Both the position numbers and the translations under genes were made by a program. A model generated the notes under the pieces. That model was not told the origin of the DNA and searched no databases. It saw nothing but the letters and a program-made list of their open reading frames with translations. DNA of 64,000 nucleotides from Lachnospiraceae bacterium. Its GTDB lineage: Bacteria; Bacillota; Clostridia; Lachnospirales; Lachnospiraceae. The DNA lies in NCBI GenBank assembly GCA_022796795.1, contig JAAWJI010000022.1:1-64000 (forward strand). The letters are read 5' to 3'. Of this stretch, positions 42,777-50,921 are shown piece after piece. The first letter of the stretch is position 1, and each line of letters begins with the position of its first letter.

Positions 42777-43661
42777 ATGAGGCATAAGTTGAGAGACCAT
42801 ATGATTTCCCTGTTGTTTTTGCTTCCAGCCCTTACATTATTGATGATCTTTGTGCTTTACCCCACGTTGTCCACCATAAAGCTGTCCTTTCATTCCTGGA
42901 AAGGGATCTACGGCGTCCCCCAGAAATTTGTGGGCTTTAGCAATTATGTGAAGGTACTTACAAGCGACACCTTTTGGAACGCCATGCTCAATTCCTTTTA
43001 TTTTATGATGGGTACTTTTTTTATCTTAATGCCCCTGTCCTTTGGACTGGCATTGCTTGTGACTTCCAGGCTGAGATACACCGGCTTTATGAAAACCATG
43101 TATTATCTGCCGGTTATGCTGGGAACAACAACAGTGGCGCTCATGTGGAAATGTATTTTAGATCCCAATGCCGGAATCCTGGCAGGTATTCTCAACAGCA
43201 TGGGACTGGAAGAATATATTATGGACTGGTTGAATACGCCTACGGTGAATGTGTGGGTAACGGTTCTCATTAATGAGTGGAAATTTGCCGGCTACAATAT
43301 GCTGATATTTGTGGCGGGCATTACCAGTATTCCGGAAATTACTGTGGAGGCAGCCATGATCGACGGCTGCAATTACTGGCAGCGGCTGCGCTATATCGTT
43401 TTGCCTCTGTGCAAGAATTCTTTTAAAATCTTTGCCATTTTGGGCATTACAGGGTGTCTGAAGGTATTTGATATTATCTGGGCCATGACAGGGGGCGGGC
43501 CAAATGACGTCAGTTCCACGCCAGGCGTGATGATTTACCAGTTTGCCTATACCTATAAAAAATACGGACGAAGCGCAGCGATTGCGGTATTGCTTCTGAT
43601 CATGGGCGTTACCTTAAGCATGGTGTGCAACAGAGTCTTGAAACAGGAAAATATTTACTAG
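42777..43661 (+). CDS. Sugar ABC transporter permease, MalF/UgpA type
   Basis: 294 residues with six membrane helices. The EAA-type coupling loop reads EAAMIDGCNYWQRLRYIVLP, typical of CUT1 permeases. ATG with AAGGAGG upstream. Forms a heterodimer with the next gene product. Placement within the fucosidase regulon indicates fucosylated oligosaccharide uptake. Confidence 0.93.
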   Translation: MRHKLRDHMISLLFLLPALTLLMIFVLYPTLSTIKLSFHSWKGIYGVPQKFVGFSNYVKVLTSDTFWNAMLNSFYFMMGTFFILMPLSFGLALLVTSRLRYTGFMKTMYYLPVMLGTTTVALMWKCILDPNAGILAGILNSMGLEEYIMDWLNTPTVNVWVTVLINEWKFAGYNMLIFVAGITSIPEITVEAAMIDGCNYWQRLRYIVLPLCKNSFKIFAILGITGCLKVFDIIWAMTGGGPNDVSSTPGVMIYQFAYTYKKYGRSAAIAVLLLIMGVTLSMVCNRVLKQENIY

Positions 43662-43678
43662 AGAGGAGGTAGGAATCC

Positions 43679-44509
43679 ATGGACAAAAGAGCAAAGGCCG
43701 GGAAAGGCGCGTCGTATTTTTTGGCGTTGATTTGGATCGCTGCCACTACAGCGCCGCTGATCTTGGCTGTATTATCCTCCTTTAAAGACAACGCGGAGAT
43801 TTATCTGCATCCCTGGCAACTGCCAAAATCCTGGGATGTGTCCAACTATATCCGGGCAATCCGGGATGTGGGTGCATTGCAGGCCATTGGAAATACGCTG
43901 CTGGTATCGTTCCTCACAGCAGGCGGAGTGCTTTTGGTGGCGCTTTTAGCGTCCTATCCCATGTCACGGAAAAATCTGCGGTGGGTCAGGGCCTCCTATA
44001 CGTTGTTTGTGCTGGCTGTGATGATCCCCATACACACGACCCTGATCCCGATTTCTTCCCTGGCTTCCACATGGAAAGCAAAAAATCAATATTGGTATCT
44101 GATCTGCGTTTATATTGCGTTTAATATGGCCCAATCCATTTTTCTGGTTTCAGGGTCCATGAATGGGATCAGCAGGGAGATTGACGATGCCGCCATTATT
44201 GACGGCTGCGGGGATTTCCGTTTACTGTTTCGGATTTTGACGCCGATCTGCAAACCAATTTTGGCCACAGAAGCAATTTTTGCCTTTGTTTACGCCTATG
44301 GAGAACTGATCTTTTCTCTGACGTTGATTTCGGACAGCAAGATGTTTACGGTTTCCAGAGCCATCCTGTCCTTCTATGGGGACGGAGATATGGCTCTTGG
44401 ACCGATTTTCGCGTTTATCGTTCTGTCCACCATTCCGTCAGTTCTCGTATATATTTTGTTCCATAATCAAATACAAAAGGGCGTTATGAACGGTGCGATC
44501 AAAGGATAA
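43679..44509 (+). CDS. Sugar ABC transporter permease, MalG/UgpE type
   Basis: 276 residues with six helices and the coupling loop DDAAIIDGCGDFRLLFRILT of the MalG group. It begins 17 bp after the first permease with GAGAGGAGGT upstream, and its stop is 19 bp before the second fucosidase. Together with the binding protein it completes the membrane part of the importer; the ATPase is not local. Confidence 0.93.
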   Translation: MDKRAKAGKGASYFLALIWIAATTAPLILAVLSSFKDNAEIYLHPWQLPKSWDVSNYIRAIRDVGALQAIGNTLLVSFLTAGGVLLVALLASYPMSRKNLRWVRASYTLFVLAVMIPIHTTLIPISSLASTWKAKNQYWYLICVYIAFNMAQSIFLVSGSMNGISREIDDAAIIDGCGDFRLLFRILTPICKPILATEAIFAFVYAYGELIFSLTLISDSKMFTVSRAILSFYGDGDMALGPIFAFIVLSTIPSVLVYILFHNQIQKGVMNGAIKG

Positions 44510-44528
44510 AGGGAGAGGAAAGAGACGA

Positions 44529-45791
44529 ATGGAAAAAATGAAGTGGTTTCGGGAAGCTAAATACGGGATGTTTGTTCACTGGGGGCTTTATGCGGAATTG
44601 GGAGGAATCTGGAATGGCAGGCACTACCCCCATGGCACGGAGTGGATTATGAAATACGCCAGGATTCCTGTACAGGAATACCGGAAGCTGGCAGATGTCT
44701 TCAATCCGGTGGATTTTGACCCGGAAGAATGGGTGGAAAAGGCGGTCCGTTATGGAGTAAAATATCTGTGCTTTACGGCAAAGCATCACGACGGCTTTGC
44801 CATGTACGACAGCAAGGTTTCTGACTACAATATTATGCATACGCCCTTTGGACGGGACGTGGTGAAGGAATTGTCCCAGGCCTGTAGAAGACATGGCATT
44901 ATTTTTTGCGTTTATTATTCTCAGATGCAGGATTGGGAGGATCCCAACGGGAACGGAAATGACTGGGACTACGTGGAGGCAGAGAAGGATTTCCGGATTT
45001 ACTTTGAGAATAAGGTGAAGCCCCAGGTCAAAGAGCTGTTGACTCGTTATGGGGATATCGGTATGATCTGGTTTGATACGCCCTATGACATGCCCCTGGA
45101 ACTGTGCAGAGAATTAAAGGACTGGGTGTATTCTTTTCAGCCGGACTGTATTATCAATGGAAGGATCGGTTACGGCCTGGGCGATTACCGGCAGATGGGA
45201 GATAACAACATTCCTGTGCTGGGCTATGAGGATGACTGGGAAACCCCTATGACGCTGAACAATACCTGGGGATATTCCAGGGTAGACGAATATTGGAAAT
45301 CTCCCCGGGATGTGATCAAAATGCTGGTGGATGTGTCCGGTAAGGGCGGAAATCTTCTGCTGAATGTGGGACCTACGCCTCTGGGAAAAATTCCAGAGGG
45401 AAGCCATGAGGTCATGGAGACTGTGGGAGACTGGCTGAAAATCAACGGGGACAGCATCTATGGAACCAACCGCTGTGTGGATTTCCCCTATCAGATCAAA
45501 TGGGGCGGGGTGACGGTCAGAGAAAACAACTTATATCTCCATGTAATGACTCCCGATGCAGATGCGGAGGAGATTGTGCTCTACAGTCTGGAGACAAAGG
45601 TGAAACGGATGTATGTGCTGGCTACCGGGGAGCAGGTTCCCTTTCGCCAGTATTATGAACCGGCCAGAGATGAATATTGGTTCCGCATAACCATCAAGGG
45701 TTATTGCCAGGATCCGCTGGATTCCGTGCTGGTGGCGGAACTGGAAGGGGAGCCTGGAGTCCACGATATTTACATGCCGTCCCGGAAGTGA
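44529..45791 (+). CDS. Alpha-L-fucosidase, GH29 family (2)
   Basis: 420 residues from ATG 44529 (an upstream GTG at 44493 would overlap the permease gene). It has the same landmarks as copy 1: FVHWGLYAELGG, CFTAKHHDGFAMYDS and nucleophile Asp183 in GMIWFDTPYD. No signal peptide; cytoplasmic. The two copies are close paralogues under the same regulator, so they may split linkage preferences (for example alpha-1,2 versus alpha-1,3/4), which is inference. The 3' end overlaps the convergent acetyltransferase gene by 22 bp. Confidence 0.92.
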   Translation: MEKMKWFREAKYGMFVHWGLYAELGGIWNGRHYPHGTEWIMKYARIPVQEYRKLADVFNPVDFDPEEWVEKAVRYGVKYLCFTAKHHDGFAMYDSKVSDYNIMHTPFGRDVVKELSQACRRHGIIFCVYYSQMQDWEDPNGNGNDWDYVEAEKDFRIYFENKVKPQVKELLTRYGDIGMIWFDTPYDMPLELCRELKDWVYSFQPDCIINGRIGYGLGDYRQMGDNNIPVLGYEDDWETPMTLNNTWGYSRVDEYWKSPRDVIKMLVDVSGKGGNLLLNVGPTPLGKIPEGSHEVMETVGDWLKINGDSIYGTNRCVDFPYQIKWGGVTVRENNLYLHVMTPDADAEEIVLYSLETKVKRMYVLATGEQVPFRQYYEPARDEYWFRITIKGYCQDPLDSVLVAELEGEPGVHDIYMPSRK

Positions 45792-46396
45792 GAGGCAGGC
45801 GGCGGTAAGTGATCCAGGCTTCGCATCACCCGGCAGGGATTGCCTGCGGCCAGAACATGGGGAGGAATATCCTTTGTGACCACGCTTCCGGCGCCTATGA
45901 CGGAACCGTTCCCAATGGTTACGCCGGGCAGGACCACAACTCCTCCTCCCAGCCAGCATCCATTTCCGATTTTTATGGGCAATGCATATGTACGGCAGAA
46001 ATATTCCCCTGTTTCCGGATTCCAGTCAGGAGTGAGCCGCTGGGACAGGGAAACAGGGTGAGTTGCCGTATAAAGCTGCACGTTTGGCGCGATGAGCACA
46101 TGATCGCCAATGGTAATTTTGTTGCAGTCAATAAAGGTACAATTCATATTTACAGACACATTGCTTCCTATATAAATGTTTCGGCCATAATCACAGACAA
46201 AGGGGGTTCCCACGGAAACGTTTGTGCCTATGGCCCCCAAGAGCTGTTTTAGAATTGCGGTTTTTTCTGCCTTCTGCTCATAGGCAAGAGTATGATATTC
46301 CTTCAAAAGCTTTGCCGCCTGGGCTTTAAAGCCCAGAAAGACAGGATCGTGGCAGTCATAATATTCTCCGGCCATACATTTCTCTAACTCCGTCAC
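45770..46396 (-). CDS. Sugar O-acetyltransferase, left-handed beta-helix (maltose/galactoside acetyltransferase-like)
   Basis: 208 residues. An N-terminal helical Mac domain (MAGEYYDCHDPVF ...) is followed by hexapeptide repeats (IGTNVSVGTPFVCDYGRNIY, IGSNVSV, ITIGDHVLI, IGNGSVIGAGSVV) and the catalytic histidine in ATHPVSL. It acetylates sugars with acetyl-CoA, often to dispose of non-metabolisable analogues. GTG start with GGAGGTGAT upstream. Convergent with fucosidase 2, so part of the same neighbourhood but transcribed separately. Confidence 0.9.
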   Translation of the reverse strand: MTELEKCMAGEYYDCHDPVFLGFKAQAAKLLKEYHTLAYEQKAEKTAILKQLLGAIGTNVSVGTPFVCDYGRNIYIGSNVSVNMNCTFIDCNKITIGDHVLIAPNVQLYTATHPVSLSQRLTPDWNPETGEYFCRTYALPIKIGNGCWLGGGVVVLPGVTIGNGSVIGAGSVVTKDIPPHVLAAGNPCRVMRSLDHLPPPASHFRDGM

Positions 46397-46535
46397 AGGA
46401 TCACCTCCGGATTCTCAGAATGATTTTTCCAGGAATTGTTGTTATAGATAAATGCCCTTGTCAGGCTATTATAATCTGTCTTGTTGGCTTTTTCAACACT
46501 TTACAACAGTTGGTATTTACAACATGAAAAAATGA

Positions 46536-46708
46536 GTTACTTTACACCCACGCCAATCACTCCGCTGATTGGCGTGGAGCCAATACAGTTATGGGGCCGA
46601 AGGGACAGCCCATCGCCGAAGGCGACTTTAAATGGGCAGTCCTTGTTACAATTCGCACCTTTATCAAATAAAAACTTTTCAAAAACTGGCGTGGGTGTGA
46701 ATTGTAAC
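46536..46708. repeat. MITE-like structured element with imperfect terminal inverted repeats
   Basis: A ~173-bp non-coding block. The left end GTTACTTTACACCCACGCCA matches the complement of the right end TGGCGTGGGTGTGAATTGTAAC (46687-46708). Inside are CACGCCAATCA-CTCCGC-TGATTGGCGTG (46549-46576), a nested hairpin with GGAC/GTCC, GCCCAT/ATGGGC and CGCC/GGCG pairs (46603-46642), and a second copy of the end, TGTTACAATTCGCACC (46644-46659), inverted to the right end. It has no ORF of its own and fills most of the 46397-46800 gap. Confidence 0.55.
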
Positions 46709-46716
46709 AAAAATGA

Positions 46717-46745
46717 TTGCATTCATGGACGCCACCACGTATAAT
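46717..46745 (+). promoter_or_regulatory. Promoter of MATE transporter gene
   Basis: TTGCAT, exactly 17 bp, TATAAT (46740-46745). It begins nine bases after the structured element, which may have supplied or displaced upstream control. Confidence 0.7.
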
Positions 46746-46800
46746 AGACAATACGCTACTATAAAACAAGACAGGATTTTGGAAGGAACAGGAGAGAAAA

Positions 46801-48192
46801 ATGAGAGTAAGGCGTTTGATCGGAGACCGTGCGTTTTACAAAATGGTGCTTTTGGTAGCAGTGCCTATTATGGTACAGAATGGAATTACAAATTTTGTAA
46901 GTCTGCTGGATAATATTATGGTAGGACGGGTAGGCACGGAACAGATGTCCGGGGTTGCCATTGTGAACCAGCTGATTTTTGTGTTTAATATCAGTGTTTT
47001 TGGGGCTATTTCCGGGGCTGGAATTTTTGGAGCCCAGTATGCCGGCTGTGGGGATTATGAGGGCGTGCGGGATACCATGCGCTTCAAAATCGTAGCCAGC
47101 CTGGTGATCTGTGTCCTTGGCCTTGGGATGTTTCTGGGAGGGGGAGAGACCCTGATTCAGTTTTATCTCCATGACGGCGGGGATGTGGGGGATGTGTCCA
47201 GGACCTTGGCCTATGGAAAGGAATATCTGGTGGTGATGCTGCTGCAGATGATTCCCTTTGCGGTGATTCAGATTTACGCCAGCACGCTGCGAGAAAACGG
47301 GGAGACCATGCTTCCCATGAAGGCGGGTTTGATTGCGGTGGCAGTGAACTTGATTGGAAACTATCTGCTGATCTTTGGAAAATTTGGATTTCCGGAGATG
47401 GGCGTGGTGGGCGCCGCCGTTGCCACAGTGCTGTCCCGGTTTGTGGAGTGTGGGATCGTGGTGATCTGGACCCACAGAAACAGGGAGAAAAATCCCTTTG
47501 CTGCGGGGCTGTACCGTCATTTTACCATACCCAAAAAGCTGACAGGGCAGATTATCTGGAAGGGGACCCCTCTTATGGTCAACGAGATTCTGTGGGCGGC
47601 GGGCATGGCGACCCTGACTCAGTGTTACTCCATGCGAGGTCTTTCGGCTGTTGCGGCCTTAAATATTTCCAACACCATTGCCAATGTATTTAACGTGGTG
47701 TTTATCTCCATGGGTAGCGCGATTTCTATTATAATCGGACAGCTTCTGGGCGCGGGAAAAATGGAGGAGGCCAAGGATACGGATTACAAGCTGATTGCCT
47801 TTTCCGTATTCAGCTGTGTGCTTATCGGCTCTGCCATGGCGCTGGTGTCGCCTCTGTTCCCGCGGCTGTATGCGACCACAGCTTCCGTGCAGGACCTGGC
47901 CACGCGTCTGATTTGCATTGCGGCCATGTGTATGCCTTTGCAGGCCTTTATGCACGCAGCCTATTTTACCCTGCGGGCAGGAGGAAAGACTATTATTACC
48001 TTTGTGTTTGACAGCGCCTTTGTCTGGGTGGTGAGCATTCCCCTGGCCTATACCTTGAGCCGGTTCACCCAGCTGCCCATCGTTTATCTGTATTTGTCCT
48101 GCCAGCTGGTGGAGATCATCAAATGTATCATTGGGTTTGCGCTGGTGAAAAAAGGAGTTTGGCTGCAGAACATTGTGGCGGTAAAAATGTAA
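46801..48192 (+). CDS. MATE-family multidrug/metabolite exporter
   Basis: 463 residues, 12 predicted membrane helices, two homologous halves. Family signs are the opening PIMVQNGITNFVSLLDNIMV GR segment and the matching one in the second half (GTPLMVNEILWAAGMATLTQ). It would export cationic drugs or metabolites in exchange for Na+ or H+. ATG with AACAGGAGAG upstream. It stands alone, with its own promoter and a separate downstream unit under riboswitch control. Confidence 0.93.
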   Translation: MRVRRLIGDRAFYKMVLLVAVPIMVQNGITNFVSLLDNIMVGRVGTEQMSGVAIVNQLIFVFNISVFGAISGAGIFGAQYAGCGDYEGVRDTMRFKIVASLVICVLGLGMFLGGGETLIQFYLHDGGDVGDVSRTLAYGKEYLVVMLLQMIPFAVIQIYASTLRENGETMLPMKAGLIAVAVNLIGNYLLIFGKFGFPEMGVVGAAVATVLSRFVECGIVVIWTHRNREKNPFAAGLYRHFTIPKKLTGQIIWKGTPLMVNEILWAAGMATLTQCYSMRGLSAVAALNISNTIANVFNVVFISMGSAISIIIGQLLGAGKMEEAKDTDYKLIAFSVFSCVLIGSAMALVSPLFPRLYATTASVQDLATRLICIAAMCMPLQAFMHAAYFTLRAGGKTIITFVFDSAFVWVVSIPLAYTLSRFTQLPIVYLYLSCQLVEIIKCIIGFALVKKGVWLQNIVAVKM

Positions 48193-48220
48193 GGAAGTTG
48201 AAAAGATTTCCATTTAGGGC

Positions 48221-48249
48221 TTGTCAGAGAAGATTTTTTTTGTTAGTAT
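48221..48249 (+). promoter_or_regulatory. Promoter of riboswitch-oadB transcription unit
   Basis: TTGTCA (48221-48226), 17-bp spacer, TAGTAT (48244-48249). Transcription would start about 48256, just before the aptamer P1 stem. Confidence 0.7.
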
Positions 48250-48258
48250 GAGGGAAGA

Positions 48259-48426
48259 GAAAAGGGAGTAGCTGGCGCCATAGGCGTTGGATATTTCGTC
48301 AGTACGACATATATTCCACAGCTTGACTGAGGGTTGGACGGTTGCCTGGGCCATGTGCAGGAGCACCGCCCCAGACGAAAAGAGGAGTATTTGTCCGGAA
48401 TATTCAGGTAATTAGCGAGACTTTTC
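48259..48426 (+). ncRNA. Candidate yybP-ykoY (Mn2+) riboswitch aptamer
   Basis: The 5' conserved strand AAAAGGGAGTAGC and 3' strand TTAGCGAGACTTTTC match the two highly conserved strands of the yybP-ykoY family (GGGGAGUAGC and AGCAAGACCUU). P1 forms from GAAAAG (48259-48264) and CTTTTC (48421-48426). The loop TCGTCAGTACGA near 48296 resembles the conserved GUCA-UACG element, and ATATTCC/GGAATAT gives a long-range helix. Known members sense Mn2+ and control Mn exporters. The call is by eye; a covariance-model search would settle it. Confidence 0.75.
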
Positions 48427-48480
48427 CACAACTGCTGAAAGGGGCAAAGGCCCCTGGGCTTGTTGTGGAAAGGTCTTTTT
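48422..48480 (+). terminator. Riboswitch expression-platform terminator
   Basis: TTTTCCACAAC pairs with GTTGTGGAAA, with an inner GGGGC/GCCCC helix, followed by TCTTTTT. Its 5' arm shares bases with the P1 3' strand, so a folded aptamer would prevent the terminator: an ON switch, as in other yybP-ykoY examples. Confidence 0.8.
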
Positions 48481-48522
48481 GATTTCCAGAGACGAAAGAA
48501 ATGGAGCAAGGGAGGAATAAGG

Positions 48523-49659
48523 ATGGAGTTTTTACTGGAGGGAGTTCTGTCGATTACCTGGCAGCAGCTGGTCATGTATGCAGTGGGAGTTATTTTGATC
48601 TGGCTGGCGGTGAAAAAGGGCTACGAGCCAGCCCTTTTGCTGCCCATGGGCTTTGGAGCGATTTTAGTGAATCTGCCCCAGTCCGGAGTGCTGAATCAGG
48701 TGCTGGAGGGCGTGGGAGAGACCAGCGGCGTGGTGCAGTGGCTGTTTGAAGTTGGCATTGAGGCCTCAGAGGCAATGCCCATTCTGCTGTTTATCGGAAT
48801 TGGAGCCATGATTGACTTTGGCCCCCTGTTATCCCAGCCGGTCATGTTTCTCTTCGGAGCGGCGGCTCAATTCGGCATCTTCTTTGCCATCTCCGCGGCC
48901 ACGCTCATGGGTTTTGATCTGCGGGACGCGGCGGCCATTGGAATTATCGGAGCGGCGGACGGGCCTACCTCCATTTTGGTATCCCAGATTCTCCATTCCA
49001 GATATATTGGCGCCATTGCTGTGGCGGCCTATTCTTATATGGCTCTGGTGCCTATTGTGCAGCCTTTTGCCATTCGCCTGGTAACCACAAAAAAGGAGCG
49101 GAAGATCCGAATGGAATACCGGCCGGGACAGGTATCCAAGACCATGCGAATCATATTCCCCATTGCCGTTACTTTTATCGTAGGTCTGATCGCCCCCTCC
49201 TCTGTGGCTTTGGTGGGATTCCTCATGTTTGGAAATCTGATTCGGGAATGTGGAGTCTTAGGGACTCTGTCGGATACGGCGCAGAATGTGCTGGCAAATT
49301 TGATTACCCTCTTTCTGGGGATCACCATTTCTTACAGCATGCAGGCGGAAGCCTTCGTGAACACAAGTACCCTGCTGATTATGGGCGTGGGGCTTTTGGC
49401 CTTTGTGTTTGACACCATAGGAGGCGTCTTGTTCGCAAAGCTTCTGAACCTGTTTCGCAAAGAAAAAATCAACCCCATGATTGGAGCCGCGGGAATCTCG
49501 GCTTTCCCCATGTCCTCCCGGGTGGTGCAGAAAATGGCCCAGGAGGAAGAGCCGGGTAATATTATTCTGATGCACGCGGCCGGCGCCAATGTGTCCGGAC
49601 AGATTGCGTCGGTGGTAGCTGGGGGATTAGTCATTGAACTGGTTTCCAGATTTTTGTGA
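48523..49659 (+). CDS. Na+-translocating decarboxylase beta-subunit homologue (OadB/GcdB-like), orphan
   Basis: 378 residues with 9-11 membrane helices and the OadB core motif IGAADGPTSILVSQ containing the Asp that carries Na+ in oxaloacetate decarboxylase. Real decarboxylases need a biotinylated alpha subunit; none is present here. It is followed only by a small OadG-like protein. The upstream candidate Mn2+ riboswitch suggests that this OadB-type channel moves a divalent or other cation rather than serving a decarboxylase; this is inference. ATG at 48523 with GGGAGGAATAAGG. Confidence 0.88.
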   Translation: MEFLLEGVLSITWQQLVMYAVGVILIWLAVKKGYEPALLLPMGFGAILVNLPQSGVLNQVLEGVGETSGVVQWLFEVGIEASEAMPILLFIGIGAMIDFGPLLSQPVMFLFGAAAQFGIFFAISAATLMGFDLRDAAAIGIIGAADGPTSILVSQILHSRYIGAIAVAAYSYMALVPIVQPFAIRLVTTKKERKIRMEYRPGQVSKTMRIIFPIAVTFIVGLIAPSSVALVGFLMFGNLIRECGVLGTLSDTAQNVLANLITLFLGITISYSMQAEAFVNTSTLLIMGVGLLAFVFDTIGGVLFAKLLNLFRKEKINPMIGAAGISAFPMSSRVVQKMAQEEEPGNIILMHAAGANVSGQIASVVAGGLVIELVSRFL

Positions 49660-49716
49660 GAAACTTTGGAAAGCCTTCACAACTTGTTTGTGCATGGGAA
49701 AGGAGCAGCGAAAAGG

Positions 49717-49860
49717 ATGTGGGATAATTTTTTGAAATCACTGGAGATCATGGGACAGGGCATGGGGGGAATCTTTGTGTCTATCCTGGTGATTATGGCA
49801 GCAGTCTGGCTTTTGGCAAAGCTGACTGGTCCGCAAAAGGAAGAAGCGGACAGAAAGTAA
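49717..49860 (+). CDS. OadG-related small membrane subunit
   Basis: 47 residues from ATG 49717 (AGGAG 11 bases upstream; a longer frame from 49666 has no site). One membrane helix (GIFVSILVIMAAVWLLAKLT) flanked by a short amphipathic start and a basic-acidic tail, the size and layout of OadG-type assembly subunits. It directly follows the OadB homologue and should form a two-subunit complex with it. Confidence 0.75.
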   Translation: MWDNFLKSLEIMGQGMGGIFVSILVIMAAVWLLAKLTGPQKEEADRK

Positions 49861-49921
49861 AGGAATGTCGGCAGGAGCGGCTCCCAGGAGTTTGCGGAGG
49901 CCAGTCCTGCCGGCAGATGGA

Positions 49922-50593
49922 TCAGATATAGATAGGCTGTGTATAGTCTTTTCCCATCAGCTGACGCTTTTGCTCCTGGAATTTCTGGAAAAAATCTTCG
50001 GCTACATCCACCCAGATATGTTCCGTCTGGTCATAGACCTGGATATAGCGGTCCAGGGTGGGATGTTTGCGCACGGTATTGGCCAGATATTCCGCTCCGT
50101 TGTAAGGATTGATGCAGTCGGAGGGGAGATCCGGGGCAGGAACCGAAGAGGAGGGAACCTGCTTTTTTTGTTGCTGCGCCGGCTTTTTCAGAAGGCCGGC
50201 GGTGACGCTGCGGGTGGTTTCCATCAGCGAAGGTTTTCCGGGATCCTTTGGAGCGCTGTCTGATAGAATGTTAGTTTCAGGTAAAGGCACTTGCAGGGAT
50301 TCTTCCGGAGAGTCTGAGGAAGCTTCATTTTTCAGAGGGGAAAGGATTGCCAGTTCATCGGCAATCTCATCGGAGGAAGCGGGAACCAGGGAAATTTGAA
50401 CCTTATATCCCAGGACGGCAGCATACATCCGCATATCCTGCTCCTGAAAATTGTCTCGCTTTAGTTTCTGCGTCACATTCTGACGGGAGCAGCGGGTGCC
50501 TGTGCGGGCTTCCATCAGCTCGGCAAATTCTTTAATCGTCCGGTTTTCCCGATGTAGCAAAATTTTTATTTGTTCTGCAAAGGTAAGTTCCAT
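49922..50593 (-). CDS. Helix-turn-helix protein with C-terminal domain of unknown function
   Basis: 223 residues. Residues 1-60 resemble a phage-repressor/XRE-type HTH (KEFAELMEARTGTRCSRQNV TQKL). The middle (75-160) is a Ser/Pro/Lys-rich low-complexity linker, and the C-terminal 60 residues form a conserved-looking block (INPYNGAEYLANTVRKHPTL DRYIQVYDQ ... HIWVDVAEDFFQKF). The linker suggests two separate domains. It is divergent from fba across 328 bp that hold the fba promoter but no other gene. Possible DNA-binding regulator; role unknown. Confidence 0.65.
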   Translation of the reverse strand: MELTFAEQIKILLHRENRTIKEFAELMEARTGTRCSRQNVTQKLKRDNFQEQDMRMYAAVLGYKVQISLVPASSDEIADELAILSPLKNEASSDSPEESLQVPLPETNILSDSAPKDPGKPSLMETTRSVTAGLLKKPAQQQKKQVPSSSVPAPDLPSDCINPYNGAEYLANTVRKHPTLDRYIQVYDQTEHIWVDVAEDFFQKFQEQKRQLMGKDYTQPIYI

Positions 50594-50853
50594 GAAAATC
50601 TCCTTATGAATTGATTTTATATGCTTAAGAAATGTTCGGAAGGCAAAGGAAAGGTATTGCCTGCGCGATTCCTAAAAAGAGTCTTGGGCGCTCTGACTGC
50701 ACAGATACAGATAAAGTATAAAACAAAAATAAAACTATGTAAACAAAAATGTTTCTTTGGCAAGCGAAAAAGCAGAAATAGGGTATATTTTATACTATGC
50801 CCATTGTGAGAGACATTATGATGAACTTTTTTCGCAAAATCTAAAACTCAACA

Positions 50854-50882
50854 TTGAAGACAGCGAAGATTTGTAGTATACT
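50854..50882 (+). promoter_or_regulatory. fba promoter
   Basis: TTGAAG, 17-bp spacer, TATACT (50877-50882), about 40 bases before the fba ATG. Confidence 0.7.
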
Positions 50883-50921
50883 AGACCCAGCAAATAATTT
50901 TGAAAGTGAGGAGATAAAGTC

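Noticed and set aside
46481-46744. Open frames on both strands in the MITE-like block
   Set aside because: They are by-products of the inverted repeats; no start signal and no family similarity.
50621-50809. 62-codon frame upstream of fba
   Set aside because: Very Lys/Cys-rich, no ribosome site, overlaps promoter region; not protein-like.
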